Of a stretch of 62,214 bases of DNA, positions 53,050 through 61,792 are shown piece by piece. Position 1 is the first letter of the stretch. Each line of letters opens with the position of its first letter. The stretch is from Calothrix sp. HK-06 (GTDB lineage Bacteria > Cyanobacteriota > Cyanobacteriia > Cyanobacteriales > Nostocaceae), in contig NZ_MRCD01000050.1 in the NCBI RefSeq assembly GCF_001904745.1, positions 1 to 62,214 on the forward strand, read 5' to 3'. A program made the position numbers and the translations under genes. The notes under the pieces are model-generated. The model was not told the origin of the DNA. It did no database searches and was given only the letters and a program-made list of their open reading frames with translations.

Positions 53050-53507
53050 CTATTTCTCAAATATTTAACGTTGCTAATTTAGTTGTACTACCATTTTGGG
53101 CTGTGATGATTTTGTTGCCAAAGTGGAAGGTTACGCAAAAGATAATGGAGTCTTATATTCCATTTATTCTTTTAGCGTTAACGTATGTGTATTTATTTGC
53201 CAGTAGCATTACACCAGAAAATGCTCAAGCTCTCTCAAACCCGCAATTAGCGGATATTGCTAGATTTTTTGCTGACGAAACCGCAGCAGCTACTGGTTGG
53301 ATTCATTTTTTGGTAATGGATTTATTTGTGGGTCGATATATTTATTTAGAGGGGCAAAAAACTGGGGTTTGGACTTTTCACTCGTTAGCGCTGTGTTTAT
53401 TTGCTGGACCTATGGGTTTGCTTTCACATATCCTGACTTTTTGGATTAGTACAAAGTTTTTTAATAAAGATAGTAAATCAGCTATAGAACCTTCTACTCA
53501 AGCTTAA
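53046..53507 (+). CDS. ABA4-like (DUF4281) membrane protein
   Basis: 153 residues with about four transmembrane segments. Motifs LVVLPFWAVMILLPKW, ARFFADETAAATGWIHFLVM and FAGPMGLLSHI match DUF4281. Plant ABA4 of this family is needed for neoxanthin synthesis from violaxanthin. Here it starts inside the Nudix stop codon and lies near two crtO genes, so a xanthophyll-related role is plausible but not shown. No signal peptide. Confidence 0.82.
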   Translation: MTISQIFNVANLVVLPFWAVMILLPKWKVTQKIMESYIPFILLALTYVYLFASSITPENAQALSNPQLADIARFFADETAAATGWIHFLVMDLFVGRYIYLEGQKTGVWTFHSLALCLFAGPMGLLSHILTFWISTKFFNKDSKSAIEPSTQA

Positions 53508-53549
53508 ATGTAAAATTATTGTTAGGTTGCGCTCTTAGTTCCACCCAAC

Positions 53550-54470
53550 CTACTTTTTCCATTGCTGTAGGATATAGGAGTAAAAGCAATTTGTATCAAC
53601 TTTGTTCATTGCTAGAATCTTTCTTCCTTTTTCAACAACTTTGGTTCTTCCTTGGCTTTTTCCTGTAGCTATAATTTCTGTTTGCAGTTCTTTTAATTCA
53701 AATGCTTCTGGATGACCTAAATATGAAGTTGCTAATACGTCCCAGGCGTAATAATCTTGAGAAATTACTAAGGCATAACATTGTCCTGCTAAATCGGATA
53801 TATTATATTGACGCTGTTTGCCTATTTTTTGGACAAATTCAGGCGTAACTGGAACGTTGTTTGTGATATCTAGCGAACACATTATTATTTCTATTGAACT
53901 TTCCCAGACGCGCGCTACTGCTTTTGGGTCCCAGTAAGCGTTCCATTCAGCAGAACCATCTTGTCCAGATTCCCAATTTTTTTCTACGTTACCTGCTACA
54001 TTTAAGGCGCCTCCCATCCAAATTAGGCGCCTAATTTTAGTTTCAATATCCGGGGCTTTATCTAGTGCATACGCGAGGTTAGTTAATGGGCCTGTTATTA
54101 ATAATGTGATAGGTTCGGGTGCTTGTTGTAATGTGCGTATCATAAAGTCTTGACCCGGTTCTGTAAGTAACGGCGTTGTGTACGTATCTTGTTGGTTAAG
54201 AATTGGCAGGTTATCGATAACAAACGAGTCACGACGGTATAGGTATGGAAATGGATTTATACCACGAACGGTACTTTCAGCAACTGGTATATGAGATTTG
54301 CCCATTAAGTCAAGAATTTTGCGAGTTGCGCTAACTGCTGGTTGAATATAACAGTCAGCAGGTGTGACGATAATACCAATAGGTTCAATATGTTCCATCG
54401 TCAGCAGTAACATTACCGCAAGAAAATCATCAACGGCGCCGTCGTGGTCTAATAATACTTGTTCTTTCAT
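53550..54470 (-). CDS. Inosine/uridine-preferring nucleoside hydrolase
   Basis: 306 residues. The N-terminal DHDGAVDDFLAVMLL carries the Asp cluster that binds Ca2+; family blocks PITLLITGPLTNLAYALDKA and IRRLIWMGGALNVAGNVE follow, with a variant active-site His region. It cleaves the N-glycosidic bond of ribonucleosides to base plus ribose. Ribokinase lies upstream on the same strand, so together they form a nucleoside salvage pair. They are separated by the 92-bp tandem repeat. Confidence 0.88.
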   Translation of the reverse strand: MKEQVLLDHDGAVDDFLAVMLLLTMEHIEPIGIIVTPADCYIQPAVSATRKILDLMGKSHIPVAESTVRGINPFPYLYRRDSFVIDNLPILNQQDTYTTPLLTEPGQDFMIRTLQQAPEPITLLITGPLTNLAYALDKAPDIETKIRRLIWMGGALNVAGNVEKNWESGQDGSAEWNAYWDPKAVARVWESSIEIIMCSLDITNNVPVTPEFVQKIGKQRQYNISDLAGQCYALVISQDYYAWDVLATSYLGHPEAFELKELQTEIIATGKSQGRTKVVEKGRKILAMNKVDTNCFYSYILQQWKK

Positions 54471-54484
54471 TAATGTTGATTCCT

Positions 54485-54748
54485 GTGTGGGCGGGGCGGG
54501 TTTACTGTATTTTGGTAAATGATTGCAAATTTGGGTTAACCCGCCTCTACGATATTCCTCTGTCTTTTTAATTTTTGTGTGGGCGGGGCGGGTTTACTGT
54601 ATTTTGGTAAATGATTGCAAATTTGGGTTAACCCGCCTCTACGATATTCCTCTGTCTTTTTAATTTTTGTGTGGGCGGGGCGGGTTTACTGTATTTTGGT
54701 AAATGATTGCAAATTTGGGTTAACCCGCCCCTACGAGATTCCTCTCTC
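54485..54748. repeat. Three tandem 92-bp copies of the GGCGGGTTTAC element
   Basis: Copies begin at 54485, 54577 and 54669 (period 92). Each starts GTGTGGGCGGGGCGGGTTTAC and ends AACCCGCC(t/c)CTACGA followed by ttcctctgtcttttt. The inner arms GGCGGGTTTA/TTAACCCGCC can form a hairpin. The first two copies are nearly identical; the third has a few substitutions and runs into the 3' end of the ribokinase gene. A single related copy is at 14178-14231. Confidence 0.92.
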
Positions 54749-55657
54749 TTTTAAAAATGCTTCAAACATGTATCTGTCGGGTAATGATGGTTGGGCACCT
54801 GGTCTTGTGGCTGCTATTGCTCCTGCTGCGGCGCCCCATGTGACACATTCACGTAAAGGTAATTGTGCTTCTATTGCTGCTGCTAGTCCACCACTAAATG
54901 CGTCTCCCGCTGCTGTTGTGTCTACTGCTTGTACAGGAAATGCTGGTATAAAAAAGTTTTCTTCTTTGGTGGCGCAATATACTCCTTTGGCACCAAGTTT
55001 GATGATGGCGCATTTTACTCCACGTTGTAATAGTATTTGAGCCGCTTTTGCTGCCGATTCTTCATTGTCTACCGGAAAACCAACAAGTTGTCTTGCTTCG
55101 ACTTCGTTGGGTGTAATTATGTCTACTAATGAATATATTTCTGGTGGTACATCTAATTGTACAGGGGCTGGGTCAAGGATAACTTTGACACCAGCATTCT
55201 GACCTGCTTTGGCGGCAGCAACTACAGCAGCCATTGGGACTTCAAATTGTAATAGTAATGCTTTTGCACGTGGTAATAAGTTTGTGAGCCGTTCAACGTC
55301 TTCATTATCTAATAGTCCATTGGCGCCTGGAATCACAATAATTTGATTTTCACCTTGAGCATCAACGATAATAACGGCTACACCTGAACTAGCATTTGCT
55401 TCGATTGATACATTGTCGGTTCTTACACCCGCTGCTTGTAAGCTGTTTACTAATTCGGCACCAAAACTATGGGCACCCACTCGTCCAACAATATGTGTAC
55501 TAATTCCTAAACGGGCACTGGCAACTGCTTGGTTAGCACCTTTTCCACCTGGTGCTTTGAAAAATTCTTCTCCCAACAGCGTTTCGCCGGCGACGGGTAA
55601 TCTGGGTGCTGTCGCGATTAAATCTATATTAATGCTGCCGAAGACGATAACTGCCAT
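54731..55657 (-). CDS. rbsK: Ribokinase
   Basis: 308 residues, PfkB family. The sugar-binding GGKGANQAVASARLG and the catalytic DTTAAGDAFSGGLAAAI (Asp as base, anion hole) are both present, together with FGSINIDL at the start. It phosphorylates ribose at O5. Paired with the downstream nucleoside hydrolase, it would channel the ribose released from nucleosides into the pentose phosphate pool. Its last codons overlap the third copy of the 92-bp repeat. Confidence 0.92.
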   Translation of the reverse strand: MAVIVFGSINIDLIATAPRLPVAGETLLGEEFFKAPGGKGANQAVASARLGISTHIVGRVGAHSFGAELVNSLQAAGVRTDNVSIEANASSGVAVIIVDAQGENQIIVIPGANGLLDNEDVERLTNLLPRAKALLLQFEVPMAAVVAAAKAGQNAGVKVILDPAPVQLDVPPEIYSLVDIITPNEVEARQLVGFPVDNEESAAKAAQILLQRGVKCAIIKLGAKGVYCATKEENFFIPAFPVQAVDTTAAGDAFSGGLAAAIEAQLPLRECVTWGAAAGAIAATRPGAQPSLPDRYMFEAFLKERGIS

Positions 55658-55966
55658 AAAAGTGTGTTTTCTGATTTTCGCGCTCCAATGGCACTATACT
55701 AACGGACACCTTTAACATGGTTCAAATACCTTGACACCCTCATTGTTTCTACAAAAATTTACTATTTACGTATAAATATTTAAGAATTTTGTACTTTTTA
55801 TAACTTATATTGAATCAAGGTGTCTGTGTAAAAATGTATGTATAACAATCCTAGGCACCAAGTGTTATTAGCATCGTCTATAAGTATACGATGAATCTAA
55901 ATGAATATGATAATCGTCATCATTTAAGTCAAAATTAAGGTCAAAATTAAAAAATTTGGTTTAATC
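55658..55966. other. AT-rich divergent upstream region
   Basis: It separates rbsK from an exported protein gene. A symmetric tatgataatcgtcatcatt stretch near 55907-55925 is the only notable feature; no consensus operator is recognised. Confidence 0.4.
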
Positions 55967-56968
55967 ATGAAAAAAAGCATCATCATCACTGGTATAGCAT
56001 TTTTTATTGCTGGCATAGGAATGAAACCTTTAATCGTAGCCAATGCTAAAACTCCTGCGGTCAAACCAACTGTTAACAAGCAACAAACTAATACACCAGT
56101 TAATACACCAAAAATCACTCCTGCTGCTAAAGCAAAAATTGAGCTACTTTCCGCAGGAAGAGAACCACGTCAAGAATTACGGATAAAGCCAGTTGCGGGC
56201 ACAAGAGAACTCGCTGATATGAAGGTTAATGTTGACATGGTAATCTCTATTGAGGGTAAACCTTCACCAGCCTTTAAAATGCCTGCAACAATAATGAAAA
56301 CCGATGTTGTGGTTACAAAAGTTGAACCGAACGGTGATGTGCATTATGAGTTTTCTTATAAAGACGTTGATATTCAAGGTGATACATCATTACCACCAGC
56401 AGCTATTAGCAAGATGCGCGGTGAAATTAAAAAGCTGACTGGAATGAAAGGTACAGCAGTAGTTGATAGTCGTGGGCAAACCAAACAAGCAAATCTTACC
56501 CTTCCCCAAGGTATAGATAACAGCCTTAAGCAGTACATCGACCAATTCTCAAATTCGATGCAGCAACTGTCTACACCTTTTCCACTAGAAGCTGTAGGTG
56601 TTGGCGCCAAGTGGCGTACTACCGAAAGTGTTAATGTCAGTGGAATGACAGTTAATCAAAGTGCATTGTACGAGTTGGTTAGCATTAAAGATAATCTTGC
56701 GACATTCAACGTTACAATCGAACAGCAAGTACCAGGACAACAAAAATTAAACTTGCCGCAGGCACCTGCTGGAGTGACGATGACTGTTAAGTCATATGAC
56801 AGCAAAGGTCAGGGACAAGCGCAAATCAATATGAATAAAGTAATGCCAATTAGCTCTAATGTATCAATGACTGCTAACTCGCTGTGGGGAATGACACCAG
56901 CGAATAGTAAGAAAGAAATAATGATGAACCAGCAAATGTCAATCCAAATGACTATTGACTCAAAGTAA
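55967..56968 (+). CDS. Exported protein of unknown function, perhaps DUF6263-like
   Basis: 333 residues with an N-terminal signal peptide (IIITGIAFFIAGIGM). The mature protein is beta-rich, with the pattern ELLSAGREPRQELRIKPVAG, VHYEFSYKDVDI and QQLSTPFPLEAVGVGAKWR, and conserved Gln-rich closing strands. It recalls a family of exported bacterial proteins (possibly DUF6263), but that assignment is uncertain. Probably periplasmic. CcbP gene follows 122 bp downstream on the same strand. Confidence 0.6.
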   Translation: MKKSIIITGIAFFIAGIGMKPLIVANAKTPAVKPTVNKQQTNTPVNTPKITPAAKAKIELLSAGREPRQELRIKPVAGTRELADMKVNVDMVISIEGKPSPAFKMPATIMKTDVVVTKVEPNGDVHYEFSYKDVDIQGDTSLPPAAISKMRGEIKKLTGMKGTAVVDSRGQTKQANLTLPQGIDNSLKQYIDQFSNSMQQLSTPFPLEAVGVGAKWRTTESVNVSGMTVNQSALYELVSIKDNLATFNVTIEQQVPGQQKLNLPQAPAGVTMTVKSYDSKGQGQAQINMNKVMPISSNVSMTANSLWGMTPANSKKEIMMNQQMSIQMTIDSK

Positions 56969-57090
56969 TTACACCCCTATTTCTTTAGAGTAGTTGAGCT
57001 TAAGTGCTGAAATCGATAATATTTACGATTATCAGTCTATAACTTCAATCCAAAACACTAATCTAAATTATTAGGGGAGGGGTGTCTTAA

Positions 57091-57468
57091 ATGTCCGACG
57101 TAGAAACCAATGAGACTCGTGAAGAGCGCATCAAGAACGAAATACTTGTTGATGCTGAAGACAAAGAAGACCGCGCGATGGGGTGGTATTATTACTTAGA
57201 CGATTGCCTGAATTTTCCATTTAATGCGAAATGGGCAAAAAAGGGACGTAAAGGAACTGCACCAGAAAAGGATGTCGAAGTTTTAGCGATGGCAACCGAA
57301 GAAGAGTGCTTACGCGATATGCTCGTGGAAGTAGTCGAGGTTGGTGGCAAAGACGAGGACGTTGACATTGCGCGGTTAACTGATTTGAAGGTGCTTGATG
57401 CTGATGAAGATACTCAGGAAGCGCTAGATGACTGGTACTACTGGGTAGCAAAAGGTTACAAGTTCTAA
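57091..57468 (+). CDS. ccbP: CcbP-type calcium-binding protein
   Basis: A 125-residue very acidic soluble protein. MGWYYYLDDCLNFPFNAKW and the GRKGTAPEKDVEVLAMATEE block match CcbP, the cyanobacterial Ca2+-binding protein. In Anabaena its loss frees Ca2+ during heterocyst differentiation. Acidic runs (GGKDEDVDIARL and LDADEDTQEALDDW) are candidate Ca2+ sites. GGGGAGGGG precedes the ATG. Followed by a terminator made of the dispersed GAAACC repeat. This supports, but does not prove, a heterocystous host. Confidence 0.8.
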   Translation: MSDVETNETREERIKNEILVDAEDKEDRAMGWYYYLDDCLNFPFNAKWAKKGRKGTAPEKDVEVLAMATEEECLRDMLVEVVEVGGKDEDVDIARLTDLKVLDADEDTQEALDDWYYWVAKGYKF

Positions 57469-57482
57469 TTTAATAACTTATA

Positions 57483-57517
57483 GAAACCGGGTTTCTACCA
57501 AAAACCCGGTTTCTTTT
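57483..57517 (+). terminator. GAAACCGGGTTT hairpin after ccbP
   Basis: GAAACCGGGTTT (57483-57494) pairs with AAACCCGGTTTC (57502-57513), 12 bp with a 7-base loop, then TTTT. It is a compact version of the dispersed paired-palindrome element and starts 15 bases after the ccbP stop, so it probably acts as a terminator. Confidence 0.75.
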
Positions 57518-57550
57518 CGTGTAAAGAGAATTTATAATAAATATTAATTT

Positions 57551-58726
57551 ATGTCATTTAATATTTTAAGTTTAGATGGGGGTGGAATTCGCGGAATTGT
57601 TGCGGCGAAAATGCTATCTATTATCGAAAAAGAAATTGATAAACCATTAAATGAGTATTTTCAGCTAATTACTGGAACTTCTACTGGTTCTATATTAGCG
57701 GCAGCTATAGCCAGTGGGCGTAGCAGCGAAGAAATTGTTGATTTATATAAACAGCAAAGTTCGATTATTTTTCCTTATAGAAAGCGTTTTACTCTTAGAC
57801 GTTTACCTTTAATTTTTAAACATGGGATATCGGCGCCTAAGTATTCAGACAAAGGGTTTATTCAGGTTTTACAAGGTGTTTTTGGAGATACAACGCTTTT
57901 TGATATAGCTTCGCCGTTATTATTAATAATATCTTTTGATACCATCGAGCGTTCGCCTATCTTTTTTAAAAGCTGGCGCCAAGATAAAGGTTATGGTAAC
58001 GTGCCGTTATGGGAAGTATGTGTTTGTTCGGCATCGGCGCCTACTTATTTTCCTGCACACAAACTTAACAGACGAATTAATGGAACCGCGCAAGATGGAT
58101 ATAGTGATGCAATTATATTAGATGATGGCGCAGCTTCAGTCGATAATATCTATAACAACATGCAAATCAGTATTATCGAGGGTACAGGAATTTCACAAAC
58201 CCGCACAATTAAAAAATATATCGGCTCAACTCGCACCTGCACAATATACCCAGCTTGGGAAAAAGTCCCTGATAAAACTTCGATTTACTCTATAAAATCA
58301 CAATACTCTGCCATTGATGGAGGAGTTGCGGCAAATAACCCCTCAAGTTGTGCAGTTGCGGAAGCACTAAGATTAGGATATTCCATCCAAGACATTCGCG
58401 TTCTTTCCATTGGAACTGGAGAACGCACACGCATCATTCCATTTGAACAAGCGCAACATTGGGGTTTAATACAATGGGCACAACCTTTAATTGGTATACT
58501 TTTTGACGGTTCATCTGAAATATACGAGTATATAACTAAGCAAATAGCTCATCAGCGTATACTCAGACTACAATTCAAGCTCGATAGAGAACTTACAGGA
58601 AAACGTCTTAGCGACGATATCGACGACGTAAGTCCAGAAAATATTAGCAATCTGCTTGAAGCTGCCCAAGTTTATATGCAGCAACCTAATATACAAACAT
58701 CACTACATAAATTTTTGAGTAACTAA
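57551..58726 (+). CDS. Patatin-like phospholipase with an inserted beta-domain
   Basis: 391 residues. Patatin motifs: oxyanion loop DGGGIRG (9-15), nucleophile GTSTGS (42-47, Ser44) and dyad Asp in AIDGGVAANNP (254-264). Between SASAPTYFPAH and AIDGG, an extra segment at about residues 176-249 (DNA 58076-58297) reads AQDGYSDAIILDDGAAS, VDNIYNNMQISIIEGTG, SQTRTIKKYIGSTRT and WEKVPDKTSIYSI. That pattern recalls short beta-repeat domains common in phage tail proteins. It should hydrolyse membrane phospholipid. Such patatins are also effectors in CBASS, but no cyclase gene is adjacent. Confidence 0.82.
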   Translation: MSFNILSLDGGGIRGIVAAKMLSIIEKEIDKPLNEYFQLITGTSTGSILAAAIASGRSSEEIVDLYKQQSSIIFPYRKRFTLRRLPLIFKHGISAPKYSDKGFIQVLQGVFGDTTLFDIASPLLLIISFDTIERSPIFFKSWRQDKGYGNVPLWEVCVCSASAPTYFPAHKLNRRINGTAQDGYSDAIILDDGAASVDNIYNNMQISIIEGTGISQTRTIKKYIGSTRTCTIYPAWEKVPDKTSIYSIKSQYSAIDGGVAANNPSSCAVAEALRLGYSIQDIRVLSIGTGERTRIIPFEQAQHWGLIQWAQPLIGILFDGSSEIYEYITKQIAHQRILRLQFKLDRELTGKRLSDDIDDVSPENISNLLEAAQVYMQQPNIQTSLHKFLSN

Positions 58727-58728
58727 CT

Positions 58729-61269
58729 TTATCGCACAACTGTGCCACGTGTGACACCAAGTTGATTTTGTAACTTTAACTGGCGCCATAATTGCGAACC
58801 AGTTATTTTACCTTGTAACAACTGTTGATAATACTGTATTATTTGAGCCACCTCTTCGGGTTTTTCATTTACAAACTCAATCCGAAAACTTTGTAAACCA
58901 AGTTCAATTAATCGCTGTACGTACTCGGCACCAGTTTGAGCGGTGCCATTAAATACCGTATTACGACATCCTAAGTCAGCTTGGAGAATATGCTCGCTTC
59001 CGACTCTATCACGTAACTTAACCTCATGTTTCTCACATGGGCGCCCGCAATCACGAAAATCTTTCCCATCAGAAAGAAACGCACAAAATACACAATGCTC
59101 CATATGAAACATAGGCATATGTTGATGTATAGTGACTTCGTACCAGTTAGGAGGTGAGGTTGTGAGTAAATCTTCTAACTGATTAATATTTAAGTCGTAA
59201 GAAGCAGTTAACCGTTCTAAGCCAAAATTATTCTTTAAATAATCTGCTGTTAATGGGTTCGCAACATTGAGAGAAAAATCTCCTATACATCTATTATTGG
59301 CAAAGAATTGAAGATGGTCATAGTTACGTATTAAATACCCATCAGCATTACACGCACGTACTTGCTGTAAAATCCAGTTTTCCCCAGGTTTGGTAATTCG
59401 TGGTGGTGCAACGAAAATAGTAGGGAGTGCTGAGTGCTGAGTTTTGAGTGCTGAGTTTTGCTTGTTTTTTACGATTTCTACTGCTTCGCGATATTTTTTG
59501 GGGTCTTCAAACTCACAATATAGTGTCTCAATTCCTGCATTGAGTGCAGTTTGTAACTGTTCGAGATTACGAACTAAAACAATTAAAGAAACAGAAGCAT
59601 CTTTAGGTTGAACTTGTCGTGTAGGGAATAAATCTTTTAGCGAAGCATTTAATTTTAATTGCCAGCGTTTAGGTTTTGCTCGTTGTTCTTCTAACTTTGC
59701 GACAATATCTCGACGCATTCGGTTTAATTCGCTGACAGGTACAATCACCTCACCTTTAAGATTATTTGTTAAATTACCTAACTTAAACGGTGTATTACCT
59801 AAGCGTCCAAATTGTTCTTCTAATTTTTCTTGCGTTAACGGTTTATTGCGCGCTGTTTCTAATGGAACTGAAGATTCAACTAAAACTATGTTACCTATTT
59901 CATCACGACAAACGGCGCCTAAAGAAACTCCACTTTCTCCATGAACTTCAATATCAAGGGGACGCTGGAACTGTGGTATATCTCCAGCATAACTTTGCCG
60001 CACCTGCTTATCTAATTCAGGGTCGCTAGTTTTCCATAACTTATCCCCTATATAAATTCGGCGCCAGTTTATATTACCGCGTCCAAAGCTAATTACTGTG
60101 TCTTTACCTTGTTGATGTACAGCATATACTCGTCCACCTTCTTCCTTGGCTTCTGGGTGTCCGTTGTCAAATACAATACCATCACCTGGTTTGAGTGGCG
60201 CCTCTAATTTAACTACTACTTCTTCGTTATTTACACGTTTAACTCTACCTAAATATACTCCACGCTTTTTACCAAATTTCGCATGTACTAATTCTTGATT
60301 GTTAATTCCACGGAACCAACCTGTATACAAACCACGCGAAAACGCCATTTCTAAATTATATTCTTCTTCTTTTGAAGTATTTTCTACTATTTCTTCTTCC
60401 TCTGGCGCCTCCATTAATTTATCTAATGCTTCACGATATACACGAGTAACGTTTGCTACATATTCAGGTGCTTTTAATCGTCCTTCAATTTTAAGACAAC
60501 TAACTCCAGATTTAACTAAATCGAGTAAAACGCTTAAACCTGCTAAATCTTGTGGACTAAGTAAATATTTTTTATCTTTTAAATTTAATACCTCGCCGTC
60601 AACAACCATTTCATATGGCATTCTACAAGCTTGGGCACATTCTCCTCGGTTTGCAGAACGTCCTCCTAATGCTTCAGAAGTTAAACATTGTCCTGAATAT
60701 GCCACACATAAGGCGCCGTGAACAAATACCTCTAAAGGTAAAGAGGCACCGCGATATTGCATTCTATTTTGGATTTTGCTAATTTCTGATAATGAACACT
60801 CGCGTGCGAGTACAACTAAATTACATCCTAATTCAGCCGCAAACTCTACACCAACTTCACTGGTAATAGTCATTTGAGTTGAAGCGTGAATAGGAAAGTC
60901 TTCGGAAATGTGGCGAATTAAACGACAAATACCAATATCTTGGACGATTACCGCGTCTACACCTGCGCTAATAATTGTACGTAAATATTTCTCTGCTTCG
61001 CGTAACTCTTGGGGAAATATTAATGTGTTAAGAGTAACGTAACCTTTAACACCACGACTATGCAGAAACTCCATTAACTCAGGCAAGTCAGCTTCGGTAA
61101 AATTTTCTGCACGCATTCTAGCGTTGAACTTGTCTAAACCGAAGTATATTGCATCGGCGCCGTTTTCTACAGCAGCTTTTGCACACTCCCAGTTACCTGC
61201 TGGCGCCAGAAGTGAGGGACGATTTAAAGTGTGCGCGTTTTGTTGAGGAATTTCGAGTTCGGCTTGCAT
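58729..61269 (-). CDS. U32 family peptidase / RlhA-like protein
   Basis: 846 residues from ATG 61269 (MQAELEIPQQN); longer frames reach 61356 through an ACAGGC repeat. Two U32-type modules flank a DUF3656-like region. The N-terminal domain has LLAPAGNWECAKAAVENGAD and the Cys cluster CVAYSGQCL...RGECAQACRMPY; the C-terminal one has HCVFCAFLSDGKDFRDCGRP. U32 members such as RlhA hydroxylate a 23S rRNA cytidine, and their Cys clusters hold iron-sulfur. At about 59424-59460 a run of gctgagt repeats is translated in frame as NSALKTQHSALP. Convergent with the patatin gene. Confidence 0.82.
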   Translation of the reverse strand: MQAELEIPQQNAHTLNRPSLLAPAGNWECAKAAVENGADAIYFGLDKFNARMRAENFTEADLPELMEFLHSRGVKGYVTLNTLIFPQELREAEKYLRTIISAGVDAVIVQDIGICRLIRHISEDFPIHASTQMTITSEVGVEFAAELGCNLVVLARECSLSEISKIQNRMQYRGASLPLEVFVHGALCVAYSGQCLTSEALGGRSANRGECAQACRMPYEMVVDGEVLNLKDKKYLLSPQDLAGLSVLLDLVKSGVSCLKIEGRLKAPEYVANVTRVYREALDKLMEAPEEEEIVENTSKEEEYNLEMAFSRGLYTGWFRGINNQELVHAKFGKKRGVYLGRVKRVNNEEVVVKLEAPLKPGDGIVFDNGHPEAKEEGGRVYAVHQQGKDTVISFGRGNINWRRIYIGDKLWKTSDPELDKQVRQSYAGDIPQFQRPLDIEVHGESGVSLGAVCRDEIGNIVLVESSVPLETARNKPLTQEKLEEQFGRLGNTPFKLGNLTNNLKGEVIVPVSELNRMRRDIVAKLEEQRAKPKRWQLKLNASLKDLFPTRQVQPKDASVSLIVLVRNLEQLQTALNAGIETLYCEFEDPKKYREAVEIVKNKQNSALKTQHSALPTIFVAPPRITKPGENWILQQVRACNADGYLIRNYDHLQFFANNRCIGDFSLNVANPLTADYLKNNFGLERLTASYDLNINQLEDLLTTSPPNWYEVTIHQHMPMFHMEHCVFCAFLSDGKDFRDCGRPCEKHEVKLRDRVGSEHILQADLGCRNTVFNGTAQTGAEYVQRLIELGLQSFRIEFVNEKPEEVAQIIQYYQQLLQGKITGSQLWRQLKLQNQLGVTRGTVVR

Positions 61270-61792
61270 GGTAGTGAGGGAGGAGAGTAACACCTTAACA
61301 ATGATATCGTTTAGAAAGCTGGAATTGTAGCACTGGTGTCTTGCCTGTACAGTCATATATATTTTTTTACCACATGTTTATATTATGATTTTTGGCATTT
61401 TTATACTGTTCAAGATATATCTTGGGGTCGAGTAGTTTATCTTTCCTCAGTATTAATATTGTATGACCTGGTACGATTACAACTAGAGATGGCGGTTATT
61501 ACCACCCTTTATTTTGAAGGAGTTGGTTAAATTATAAAGGTAATTACCTTAAGCGCTTATACCGAGTTTATAAGTTAATAAGGCTGCATCTCTAATATGT
61601 TTTGTTTAGGTTTAATCATATAAAGTTTGGAGTCTGATTTTTGAGTCGAGACGCTTCACACTTCATGCTTTATAGTTTTGTTTTTTTCAGTTAATTTAAT
61701 AATTTTGTAATTATTAATACCGTAGAGACGTGACTAATCCTGCGGGAAAACCTCCGCTTTACATGTCTCTACAAGAATCTGGTTATTTAACG
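61270..61792. other. Intergenic region with ACAGGC and GTAGAGAC repeats
   Basis: An ACAGGC-type element lies at about 61334-61354, within the leader of the U32 gene. At 61721-61772 an imperfect inverted repeat (CGTAGAGACGTG ... CATGTCTCTAC) with cggggaaacctcc-like inner sequence precedes the lipase gene. No ORF is convincing. Confidence 0.5.

Noticed and set aside
57551-58726. CBASS effector assignment for the patatin gene
   Set aside because: No cyclic-nucleotide synthase (CD-NTase) or accessory gene is adjacent; the neighbours are CcbP and a U32 protein. The family alone is not evidence.
61336-61530. Open frame of 64 codons on the plus strand near the lipase gene
   Set aside because: Starts within an ACAGGC repeat, has no ribosome-binding site and no similarity to known families.
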